Of a stretch of DNA of 64,000 nt, positions 1-7,410 are shown piece after piece. The number at the start of each line of letters is the position of its first letter. The stretch's first letter is position 1. The notes below the pieces were generated by a model, which worked only from the letters and a program-made list of their open reading frames with translations, ran no database searches and had not been told where the DNA came from. Origin of the DNA: CBDDDW01 sp965226805 (GTDB lineage Bacteria > Chloroflexota > Dehalococcoidia > Lucifugimonadales > JAGWBF01); the NCBI GenBank assembly GCA_965226805.1, contig CBDDDW010000001.1, forward strand, positions 1 to 64,000, given 5' to 3'. The translations under genes and the position numbers were made by a program.

Positions 1-610
1 GCCAGCTGGAACAGGGGCATGAAGGCTGGCTTGGGGGTCATGGCAACCACCGCCTTTTCCTCCACCGTGTCCACGTACACACCGTCAAGCATGGCCAGGA
101 GCAGCTTTCGTCGCTCTGCCACGTTAGCCTCTTCCCACAGCCGGGGCAGGTCCTCTAGGAGCATGCCCGCCTCTTTGGCGGCGTCGACCCCTGGAACCAC
201 CAGTAAGGAGATCTGGTCTACTAATGCCCTCTTTCGGCCTGTGTAGTCCTCATGCGGGAGATCGCCTTCCAGGTAAACCTCCCGCAGGCGGCGCAGCTGC
301 TCCTGGACACGCTTTCTCTCGTCTTGGATCCGCTTCACCTCATCGGCAAGGTGGACCTTCGCCAGGACTCGGTCCATCCAAACCTCGGGTAGGACGATGG
401 CCACCATGTCTTCCCTACCTGCTCGTCTGGAATGTGGCAGGGCATAGAGCCGAACTTGCCCCCACAATAGCCAACGCCCCGAGAGCCCTTCTGCTCCCCG
501 TAGTAGCGGTGCCCGTTATAGTAAGTCTGGGCCCACAACGGCAGGCCACAGTGGGCGCACTTGACCGAGGGCCCAATATCTCTAGAGACCCCTCCATTCA
601 GATTCGGGGC
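1..610 (-). pseudogene. Large serine recombinase, C-terminal remnant (frameshifted, 5' truncated)
   Basis: On the minus strand, 610 to about 415 encodes a recombinase zinc-ribbon region (CAHCGLPLW, then YYNGHRYYG, GSMPCHIPDEQVGK). From about 411 to the window edge a second frame continues without stops (VLPEVWMDRVLAKVHLADE, then LRRLREVYLEGDLPHEDY, ending AERRKLLLAMLDGVYVDT and MTPKPAFMPLF), which is the coiled-coil and tail typical of large serine recombinases. One base appears to be missing after VGKT at about 412. An in-frame stop (611-613) lies just before the ribbon and the resolvase catalytic domain is absent, so this is a decayed fragment. It is cut by the left window edge. Confidence 0.75.
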
Positions 611-703
611 TTACGCTCACGTTGACCGTGGGGACATGCTCGACTATACTGGGTCGGGCTTAGTAGAGACCTTCTACAAAGAACTAGCAAGAAAGGGGTG
701 AAG

Positions 704-1672
704 ATGGCGATCTTGCGTACCGTTATGGGAGACATTCCAGCGGAAAATATGGGTATCACCTATGCCCACGAGCACGTTACCTTGGGTTACGCCGGCGCCC
801 GTCAGGAGTTGGGGGACCGCTTCGATCGGGAAGCAACCATCACGGAGGCCTGTAACGATATCGGCAAGGCCATGAAAGCTCACGGCGTGACCACCATTGT
901 AGACGTGACCACCTCAGAGATCGGCCGGGACACTGACATTCTCTATGGGGTGGCGGAGCGCCTCAACGTCAACGTGGTTGCCTGTACAGGGTACTTCGCT
1001 CAGCTAAACGGGCTGCCCTTCTACTGGCGCTTCATGGAGGTGGAGAATTACAAGGAACGCATGATCAGGGATATCACGGAGGGGGTCGAGCCCAACAAAG
1101 TAAAATGCGGAGTTATCAAGGTGGCCATTGGTGAGGCTGTCCTCCAGGAAAGGGAGGAGAAAGCCTTCCGAGCCGCTGCCCAGGTCTCTCAGGAGTATGG
1201 TCTGGCCATTTGCGTCCACACCAGGGATGGTTGGCTGGACGAATATCCCGCACCCCTCCAGGCCCTTGACATCATGCTCAAGGAAGGCGCCACCCCTGCG
1301 AAAATCTACATGGGGCACCTGGAGCACATCTTCGACAACCCCGGAGAGCATAACTTCCCTACGCTGCTGCAGATAGCCCAAAGGGGCGCCAATATGGCGT
1401 TCGACGTTGTTGGGCGCTACAAGGAAAAGTGGGACGAACCCAGGGCCACCAGCGTAGCCAAACTTTTCGCCCAGGGCTACGGCAACCGTGTCATCCTCTC
1501 TATGGACCATCAGGGGTCCTGGGTGCCGGCGCGTCCGCCGCGCTATGTTTCCTTTGGCACCAGCTACATGGACCTGTACAACTTCCTGCCCCAACTGAGT
1601 GAGGCGGGCCTGACGGACGATCAAATAAAAACGATTCTAGTCGACAATCCCAGGAACCTGCTGACTTTCTAG
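704..1672 (+). CDS. Phosphotriesterase-family metal-dependent hydrolase
   Basis: Amidohydrolase-superfamily TIM barrel of about 322 residues, close to the usual 320-350 for the phosphotriesterase/lactonase (PHP, AttM-PLL-like) family. Seen: the HEH metal motif near residue 22, a central Lys in VIKVA (about 139) in the position of the carbamylated bridging lysine, VHTR, GHLEH and a late Asp in SMDHQG. Family members hydrolyse lactones or phosphotriesters in the cytosol; the substrate here is unknown. ATG 704 is preferred over GTG 698 because AAAGGGG (692-698) is then a spaced ribosome site. It heads a run of four co-oriented genes ending at 5101. Confidence 0.88.
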   Translation: MAILRTVMGDIPAENMGITYAHEHVTLGYAGARQELGDRFDREATITEACNDIGKAMKAHGVTTIVDVTTSEIGRDTDILYGVAERLNVNVVACTGYFAQLNGLPFYWRFMEVENYKERMIRDITEGVEPNKVKCGVIKVAIGEAVLQEREEKAFRAAAQVSQEYGLAICVHTRDGWLDEYPAPLQALDIMLKEGATPAKIYMGHLEHIFDNPGEHNFPTLLQIAQRGANMAFDVVGRYKEKWDEPRATSVAKLFAQGYGNRVILSMDHQGSWVPARPPRYVSFGTSYMDLYNFLPQLSEAGLTDDQIKTILVDNPRNLLTF

Positions 1673-1764
1673 AGTATCCGGCGTCAAGTTATCGCGCACT
1701 TAGCGCAGGCACATCCCGGGGATGCACAGGGCGGAGCCCACATCAGGCGAAGGAGCATCGCATC

Positions 1765-2568
1765 ATGCCAAAAGTCAAAGTGTCCGACATCGAGATGTAC
1801 TATGAAGAGAAAGGCCAAGGGGAGCCCCTGCTAATTACCACTGGATGGGCTCTAGGGTCCCGCTGGTGGAACGGGCCCAACGCGGGAGTCTTCGCAGAAA
1901 ACTACCGGTGCTTTGTCCAGGACCATCGAGGCATGGGCGCATCGGGTGCGCCCGACGTGTCTTATACAACCAAAACAATGGCAGATGACATCGCGGGGCT
2001 ATTCGACCAGCTGGGCCTGAGCGGAGTCAGAGTCATGGGCCATGGTGGCATGGGCGGGGTAATCGCGCTCCAGCTCGCGATCAACCACCCTGAAAAGATC
2101 CGGTGCATCTCCGTGGGCGCCGGCTGTGCCAAGGTTGACCCCTTCCTGCGAGAACTGATGCTCATCTGGGGAGAACTGCGCAAGCTGGACCCGGTGCTCT
2201 GGGCCCGCGAGGTGCATTTGTGGAGCGTCACCCCCGGCTACTATAACCCACACCCCGAAAGCACGCAGACAGCCGTCGCCGGCCGTATGGATTTCAATCC
2301 GTTCGTGGAACCTTGGGCTTACGACCGGACCATCGAGGCTTATATCAACCATGATGTGACCGACGAGCTACACTTGATCAAATGCCCGACCATGATAACA
2401 AGCGGTGGGGATGGAGACCTGATCACCGGTAAGCGGTTCGCTCAAGAAATGGCCGGCGCCATTTCCGGGGCCAAGCTTCACGTATTCGAGGAGGGAGGCC
2501 ATAACTTCCGCGGCGTGTACCACGAAGAGTATACCCGGCTGCTGCTCGACTTTTTTGCTAATGCCTAG
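1765..2568 (+). CDS. Alpha/beta hydrolase-fold protein lacking the nucleophile serine
   Basis: A 267-residue alpha/beta hydrolase fold protein. The N-terminal strand pattern, the oxyanion region LLITTGWALG and DHRGMGASG (about 53-61) match the family, and a C-terminal GGHNF supplies the catalytic His; an Asp sits in GGDGDLIT. At the nucleophile elbow, where the family has G-x-S-x-G, the sequence reads VMGHGGMGGV, with Gly in place of Ser and one extra residue. Either it is not a hydrolase (some fold members are binding proteins, lyases or cofactor-free oxygenases with changed triads) or the site is mutated. It lies 92 bases after the phosphotriesterase-like gene and probably shares its transcript. 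Confidence 0.85.
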   Translation: MPKVKVSDIEMYYEEKGQGEPLLITTGWALGSRWWNGPNAGVFAENYRCFVQDHRGMGASGAPDVSYTTKTMADDIAGLFDQLGLSGVRVMGHGGMGGVIALQLAINHPEKIRCISVGAGCAKVDPFLRELMLIWGELRKLDPVLWAREVHLWSVTPGYYNPHPESTQTAVAGRMDFNPFVEPWAYDRTIEAYINHDVTDELHLIKCPTMITSGGDGDLITGKRFAQEMAGAISGAKLHVFEEGGHNFRGVYHEEYTRLLLDFFANA

Positions 2569-2667
2569 TTGATAATCAGAGCCCACCGCTGGCCCCCAGA
2601 GTGCATCCTGCGGGATTGAACGGAGATGGTCAGCTTGGTACGCCTGCTCATGGGAGGAGTTTTCCAG

Positions 2668-4080
2668 ATGGCAGACAAAGAAATGGCGCTAATGGCCCAC
2701 TTGATGCGTCGAGTCGGCTTTGGAGCTGCCCGCGATGAGCTCGAGGCGCGAGTCGCTAAAGGCTACGCAGCAACGGTGGAAGAGCTGGTACACCCGGACA
2801 GTTTCGGTATACCCAACGTGGACAGGGACCTTATGTTCCGGTGCTACCCCGGCATAGAGATACCTTCTTCGCCGGGCAACGGGAAGTCCAACGTGGTCTA
2901 TTACATGTTGACTACCAAGAGGCCTCTGGAGGAGAAAATGGCCTTCTTCTGGCACAACGTGTTCGCCACAGGCAACTCCAAGGTGGACAACCCCACCGAG
3001 CTGGTGCGCCAGATAGACATGTTCCGTGAGCATGGGCTTGGCAACTACCACAACCTTCTGGTGGAGCTGGCCAAGAACCCGGCGATGCTCTACTGGCTGG
3101 ACAACAACGAGAACCACAAGGGCGCTCCCAACGAGAACTGGGGCCGAGAGCTACTCGAGCTCTTCTCGATGGGAGTGGGCAACTACTCCGAACAAGACGT
3201 ATACGAGTGCTCCCGGGCGTTTACAGGCTGGACCATCGCTCGCAAGATACCACGCCTGCCTTATGGGCGCTTCTACTGGAGCTTCGAGTACAATCCCGAA
3301 GACCACGATGACTCTGAGAAAGTCTTCCTGGGCCATAGTGGGCGTTTCAACGGCGAGGATATCATCGACCTGATCGTGCGCCAGCCGTCTACGGCCCGTT
3401 TCATGGCCCGGCATCTGTACAACTTTTTCGTGGCCGACGAGACTCAGGTGCCAGCCTGGCAGGACACACCACCCCGAGACCCGGCTGCCATCAACATCAT
3501 AGCGGATGCCTTCATAAGCTCTGGCTATGACATGCGGTCAACTCTGCGGGTGCTTTTCAACTCCGAGTTCTTCAAAGGGGAGAGCGTCCGATGGGCCAAG
3601 GTCAAGAGCCCTGTAGAGCTGGTGTTAGGTACACTGAGGTTGGTCGGAGATTGGCAATCTCCGAGGCCCGGCCTTCAGGCGGTCGCGGATGAGTGTGAAT
3701 ACATACATCAGGAGCTTCTTAACCCACCCAGCGTGGAAGGATGGCACACGGGAGCTGAGTGGATAGACAGCGGCTCCCTTGTGAGTCGTATAAACTATGC
3801 GGCGGACAGGTTGGCCGACATCGACCTGCCAGGAGTGCAGTCTATCATTCGCAGGATTAGGGCCCGGGGTGCGATGTCTCCCGGAGAGTTCGTGGAGTTC
3901 TGCCTAGACCTCATTGGCCCCTTGGACGTTGCCCAAGGGACCCGGGATGAGCTGAGGTCTGTGGCGGAGCGTGGAGGCGAAGTCCGATGGGATACGGAGG
4001 AAGCATCCACTATCTCGGCGCGGCGGGTAGGAGATATGTTGGCATTTATAGCCGCTTCGCGAGAGTTCCAGTTCGCTTAA
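2668..4080 (+). CDS. DUF1800 domain protein
   Basis: 470-residue protein of the DUF1800 family. Hallmarks seen: FFWHNVFATG followed by a helical segment, NENWGRELLELFSMGVG, the CSRAFTGW motif, and a C-terminal half with STARFMARHLYNFFV and the GWHTGAEWI stretch. Function of the family is unknown; members are often paired with DUF1501 proteins and linked to export or surface roles, but no DUF1501 gene and no signal peptide are present here. ATG 2668 is chosen over 2626 because GGAGGAG (2653-2659) lies 8 bases upstream. The NHL gene follows after 13 bases. Confidence 0.88.
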   Translation: MADKEMALMAHLMRRVGFGAARDELEARVAKGYAATVEELVHPDSFGIPNVDRDLMFRCYPGIEIPSSPGNGKSNVVYYMLTTKRPLEEKMAFFWHNVFATGNSKVDNPTELVRQIDMFREHGLGNYHNLLVELAKNPAMLYWLDNNENHKGAPNENWGRELLELFSMGVGNYSEQDVYECSRAFTGWTIARKIPRLPYGRFYWSFEYNPEDHDDSEKVFLGHSGRFNGEDIIDLIVRQPSTARFMARHLYNFFVADETQVPAWQDTPPRDPAAINIIADAFISSGYDMRSTLRVLFNSEFFKGESVRWAKVKSPVELVLGTLRLVGDWQSPRPGLQAVADECEYIHQELLNPPSVEGWHTGAEWIDSGSLVSRINYAADRLADIDLPGVQSIIRRIRARGAMSPGEFVEFCLDLIGPLDVAQGTRDELRSVAERGGEVRWDTEEASTISARRVGDMLAFIAASREFQFA

Positions 4081-4093
4081 AGGCGGAGAAGCT

Positions 4094-5101
4094 ATGATTG
4101 CTCGTATAGTTGGAGACAGGGTATATAACTACCTCTATTGTATAGGCAGGATAGGAACAGGGGGGACTGCCTGGAGACAGCCTCTGGACTTTGCGCTTGG
4201 GTCCCAGTCCCAAAACAGCATATACGTGGTCAACAGGGGCGCGGAGAGCTTTCCTTCTCAGGGTATATCCAAATGCACCCTAGATCACGAGTTTATCTGG
4301 GACCGCCGGGGACCTGACTACCTGGAAGGTGCGTCACCGTGGCCGATATCCGTCGACCTTGACAGGTACGAGAACGTCTATATCTGCGACGAGTACACCA
4401 GCCTGATTACTATATTCGACAAAGATGGCAACCTACAGCGTGGTTGGGGCGTAAAAGGGGAGAGGGACGGGGAGCTTGACGGGCCCTCTGGCCTTGCCTT
4501 TGATCAGGACGGCAATCTATATGTTGTGGACAGCAGAAATCATAGAGTCCAGAAGTTCAGCGGAGAAGGCAAGTTCCTTGCCAAGTGGGGCACGCAGGGC
4601 ACTGGTATTGGGGAGTTCAATACGCCCTGGGGGATTGGCATAGATAAAGACGGGAACGTGTACGTGGCTGACTGGGGCAACGACAGGGTCCAGAAGTTCA
4701 CCCCCGAAGGTGAATTCCTGACCACCTTTGGCAGTGAAGGGACCGGGGATGGCGAGCTCAACCGACCTACAGCGACGGCGATAGATGGAGAAGGGGACGT
4801 TTACGTAACGGACTGGGGGAATGACCGTCTTAACATTTACGCCCCGGACGGGACATTCGTTACGGCCTTTATGGGCGATGCCGACAAGCTGTCACCCTGG
4901 GCTCAGGGCACGGTGGACGCCGACCCCAACTTGACAAAGGCCCGCCAGATGGTCGACCTCGCCGCAGAGATGAGGTTTAAGAGGCCGGTGGCTGTGAACG
5001 TGGACGAAGACGGACGGATCATGGTCCTGGAGCCCCAGAAGGCTCGCCTGCAGGTCTACGTCAAAGAGAAGTCTTTCGTAAACCCACCCTTGAACCTGTG
5101 A
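4094..5101 (+). CDS. NHL-repeat beta-propeller protein
   Basis: 335 residues dominated by NHL repeats between about 85 and 265, with the repeating pattern GNxYVxDxxNxRVQKF seen three to four times (VVDSRNHRVQKF, VADWGNDRVQKF, VTDWGNDRLNIY). Such six-bladed propellers bind ligands or proteins, or act as lactonase/lyase-like enzymes. No signal peptide is obvious. It starts 13 bases after the DUF1800 gene with GGAG before the ATG, so the two are very likely translated from one message. The C-terminal 60 residues (ARQMVDLAAEMRFKRPVAV onward) form one more degenerate blade. Confidence 0.85.
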   Translation: MIARIVGDRVYNYLYCIGRIGTGGTAWRQPLDFALGSQSQNSIYVVNRGAESFPSQGISKCTLDHEFIWDRRGPDYLEGASPWPISVDLDRYENVYICDEYTSLITIFDKDGNLQRGWGVKGERDGELDGPSGLAFDQDGNLYVVDSRNHRVQKFSGEGKFLAKWGTQGTGIGEFNTPWGIGIDKDGNVYVADWGNDRVQKFTPEGEFLTTFGSEGTGDGELNRPTATAIDGEGDVYVTDWGNDRLNIYAPDGTFVTAFMGDADKLSPWAQGTVDADPNLTKARQMVDLAAEMRFKRPVAVNVDEDGRIMVLEPQKARLQVYVKEKSFVNPPLNL

Positions 5102-5113
5102 GGGCAGTGGCGC

Positions 5114-6856
5114 CTAGCCCCTTCCCTGTCTGAGTAACCTGCCAGGCAGTGCTCCGGTCGGCTCTCCGTCCTGGAAGGTCACTTCCCCATTGACTATAGT
5201 CCAGCGATAGCCTTCGGCCCGTTGCACTCGCCGCCAGTCGCCACCCGGCAGATCGTGGGCGATTTCGGTAGGCAGCAGTTTCAGCTTGTCCATGTCGTAG
5301 ATTACTATATCCGCTGGCGCCCCTTCTCGGAGAAAGCCCCTGTCATGGACGCCGCCGAAGAAGGCCGGTAAGGCGCTGAGCTTGTAATGGGCCTCCTCCA
5401 GGCTCACGAGGCCCTCTTCCTTGACCAGCCAAGTCAGGATCTCAGTGGGGAAGGCCCCTCCAGTGAGGAACTTGGTATGGGCCCCTCCGTCCGAGATGCC
5501 GGGAATCACGTACATCGAGTTCATCACCTCGGCAGTGAACTGGGCGCTGTCGCGGCCCTGCTCGCCCAGAAACTCCGTCTGCAACTTGTCCGCAACCACA
5601 AGGTCACACAAGGCGTCCACGACGTGCTTGTTCTCCTGTGAGGCGATATCCTTCATTGAGAGCCCGAGATATCTCTCGAAGTCTCGGCGGCCAACTTCTT
5701 CAACCACTAGACCCTCCAGCGATCCCACCAGCTGGCGGCCGGGTCTCAGCCCTGAGTCCCACTCTTCTCGCAGCTTTTCGCGGTATTCCGGGTCCTCCAT
5801 TTTCGCGATTTTCTCGGCTACGGTTCCCAGCGTTACCTGCCGCCAGGCAGGGCTGTCGTCGAACAAGTTCCAGTCCTCAAAAGTGAGCTCGAAGCCCCCC
5901 TTCGTCGTAACTCCCTGGCCTCCCATGCGCAGGCCCTTTTTGTTGTTACACTCCTCGAGCCATTTCAGCTTCATTCTGTGCAGTTCGGGCATGTCCGATC
6001 GGGCCAGCACCAGCTGATAGATCAGGGGGCGACCGCTCACCTCGGTCAGCTTCTCGAGAAACTCGAGGGTCTCCCTTTCCAGGGGTTGCCCTTCTTCGCC
6101 GGTCTGGCGATAGGTCAGCTCGATGAACCCCTCATCCCGCTCGGCGAGCACCCGGGCGAAGGTGAGGATCTCTTCGTCGGTCATCAGGTCTGTGGCCATG
6201 GGCGTCCCATCGTAGTCCCGTTGGATCGAGTCAGGACCCAAAACCTGAGAGGACCATCCGCAGGCTCCCGCATCCATGGCCACGTGCATGAGCCGGCACA
6301 TCTCGTCAAGCTCGGGTTTGGTGGGCCGCCTTTTTTTTGCCTCGTCCCATCCCATGACCCAGCCGTACAAGGGCGTGAGGGGTACATAGCTCAGCACGTT
6401 TATTCCCTTGGGGATCCGCTCCAAGGTATCCATGAACTCTGGGAAGGTCACCCAACTCCAGGTCATCCCCTTCTCCATGGACTCGTAGGGAATAGCCTCG
6501 TTGCGAGTCAAGCACAACATGGCCCTTTCTCTGTCCTTGGGCTCAACGGGCGCGAAGCCGAAGCCGCAGTTCCCGATCGCTACGGAGGTGACACCATGCC
6601 AGCCGGAGAGGGAGCAATAGGGGTCCCAGAAAAGCTGCGCGTCGTAGTGAGTATGAAGATCGATGAATCCCGGGGCGACGATAAGGCCCGAGGCGTCCAG
6701 AACCCTATCGGCCTCACTTTTTCTTAGCCCGCCGATCTTCGCGATCTTACCGTCCCTTATGGCCAGATCGCTTACATACCTTGGCGCCCTGGTGCCATCG
6801 ACAATAGTCCCGCCTCTGATGATGATGTCAAATTCAGCCAAGTTTCTCCATCCCAA
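5114..6856 (-). CDS. N-acyl-D-amino-acid deacylase / D-aminoacylase family amidohydrolase
   Basis: Amidohydrolase family 3 enzyme of up to 580 residues. Composite N-terminal barrel DIIIRGGTIVDG, then GFIDLHTHYDAQ (metal ligands about 68-70), TSVAIGNCGFGFAP typical of D-aminoacylases, and a late SDGGAHTKFLTGG carrying the catalytic Asp; the C terminus returns to the small beta domain (EGYRWTIVNGEVTFQDGEP). Family members deacylate N-acyl-D-amino acids or hydrolyse related cyclic amides in the cytosol. TTG 6856 gives the longest form; TTG 6841 (reading LAEFDIII) fits family length and has GGAG just upstream. It lies 58 bases downstream of the NIPSNAP gene and probably shares its transcript. Confidence 0.88.
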   Translation of the reverse strand: MGWRNLAEFDIIIRGGTIVDGTRAPRYVSDLAIRDGKIAKIGGLRKSEADRVLDASGLIVAPGFIDLHTHYDAQLFWDPYCSLSGWHGVTSVAIGNCGFGFAPVEPKDRERAMLCLTRNEAIPYESMEKGMTWSWVTFPEFMDTLERIPKGINVLSYVPLTPLYGWVMGWDEAKKRRPTKPELDEMCRLMHVAMDAGACGWSSQVLGPDSIQRDYDGTPMATDLMTDEEILTFARVLAERDEGFIELTYRQTGEEGQPLERETLEFLEKLTEVSGRPLIYQLVLARSDMPELHRMKLKWLEECNNKKGLRMGGQGVTTKGGFELTFEDWNLFDDSPAWRQVTLGTVAEKIAKMEDPEYREKLREEWDSGLRPGRQLVGSLEGLVVEEVGRRDFERYLGLSMKDIASQENKHVVDALCDLVVADKLQTEFLGEQGRDSAQFTAEVMNSMYVIPGISDGGAHTKFLTGGAFPTEILTWLVKEEGLVSLEEAHYKLSALPAFFGGVHDRGFLREGAPADIVIYDMDKLKLLPTEIAHDLPGGDWRRVQRAEGYRWTIVNGEVTFQDGEPTGALPGRLLRQGRG

Positions 6857-6914
6857 AAAAAGATTTATCCTGCTTGCGACAAGATCCTAGTCTCTATAGT
6901 AACCTGTGTGGCGG

Positions 6915-7241
6915 TCAATTTCTACGAGGGCTAAGGGGCGCCTCCTCCTGGAGGACAGGCTCGATCAGTTTCACGTCGATCTTAGCTATATAGTCGAGGG
7001 GGGCATCCGCCAGCGCCTTCCTTTCCTCAGTGGCGTAGTAGGCTTTTTCTTTTCGCTCCAGGTCTTCAACGCTGTCGAAGCTGCGTACCCAGACGAACTC
7101 GGTGCGGTCGGCGTTCACCCAGGTGGCCTCTATGGGTATCTCCAGCTTCTGGTAGATGGGCACGATTTTGTCGAGATAGAACTTGAGCCAGGCGTCCATC
7201 TTCCCACGGTTGATCGTGTAAGTCCGGAGCTGTGAGATCAT
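6915..7241 (-). CDS. NIPSNAP family protein
   Basis: 108-residue single-domain NIPSNAP (dimeric alpha-beta barrel) protein: MISQLRTYTINRGKMDAWL at the start, VWVRSFDSVEDLERKEKAYY in the middle and a final strand. Bacterial members are small cytosolic proteins that often accompany degradation genes; no reaction is established. AAGGAC about 10 bases upstream of the ATG fits a ribosome site. Its position just before the D-aminoacylase-like hydrolase on the same strand suggests a two-gene catabolic unit. Confidence 0.88.
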   Translation of the reverse strand: MISQLRTYTINRGKMDAWLKFYLDKIVPIYQKLEIPIEATWVNADRTEFVWVRSFDSVEDLERKEKAYYATEERKALADAPLDYIAKIDVKLIEPVLQEEAPLSPRRN

Positions 7242-7338
7242 GGGTTACGTCCTTCTCACATGTGCGTGTAAGCTTGGGCTAGGCCAAACCGCCTGTCTGA
7301 AGTGCGAATCGTGGAGCAGGGAGAGGTCCCCCGCGGCC

Positions 7339-7370
7339 ATGAGGGCAGCTGAAGCCTCAGCTGCCCTCAT
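7339..7370. terminator. Perfect 14-bp inverted repeat (probable hairpin terminator)
   Basis: ATGAGGGCAGCTGA, a 4-base loop AGCC, then the exact complement TCAGCTGCCCTCAT. It lies 41 bases after the stop of the substrate-binding protein gene and before the NIPSNAP gene, both read on the minus strand. There is no U-tract on either strand, so it may be a Rho-assisted terminator or an RNA-stabilising hairpin. Confidence 0.6.
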
Positions 7371-7410
7371 TCCTTCATCCCTTATCCAGTCTCTGGGAAG
7401 AGACGGGCTC

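Noticed and set aside
5978..6727. Long plus-strand open frame opposite the D-aminoacylase gene
   Set aside because: It is the complement of a well-supported gene; composition and lack of any motif mark it as a shadow.
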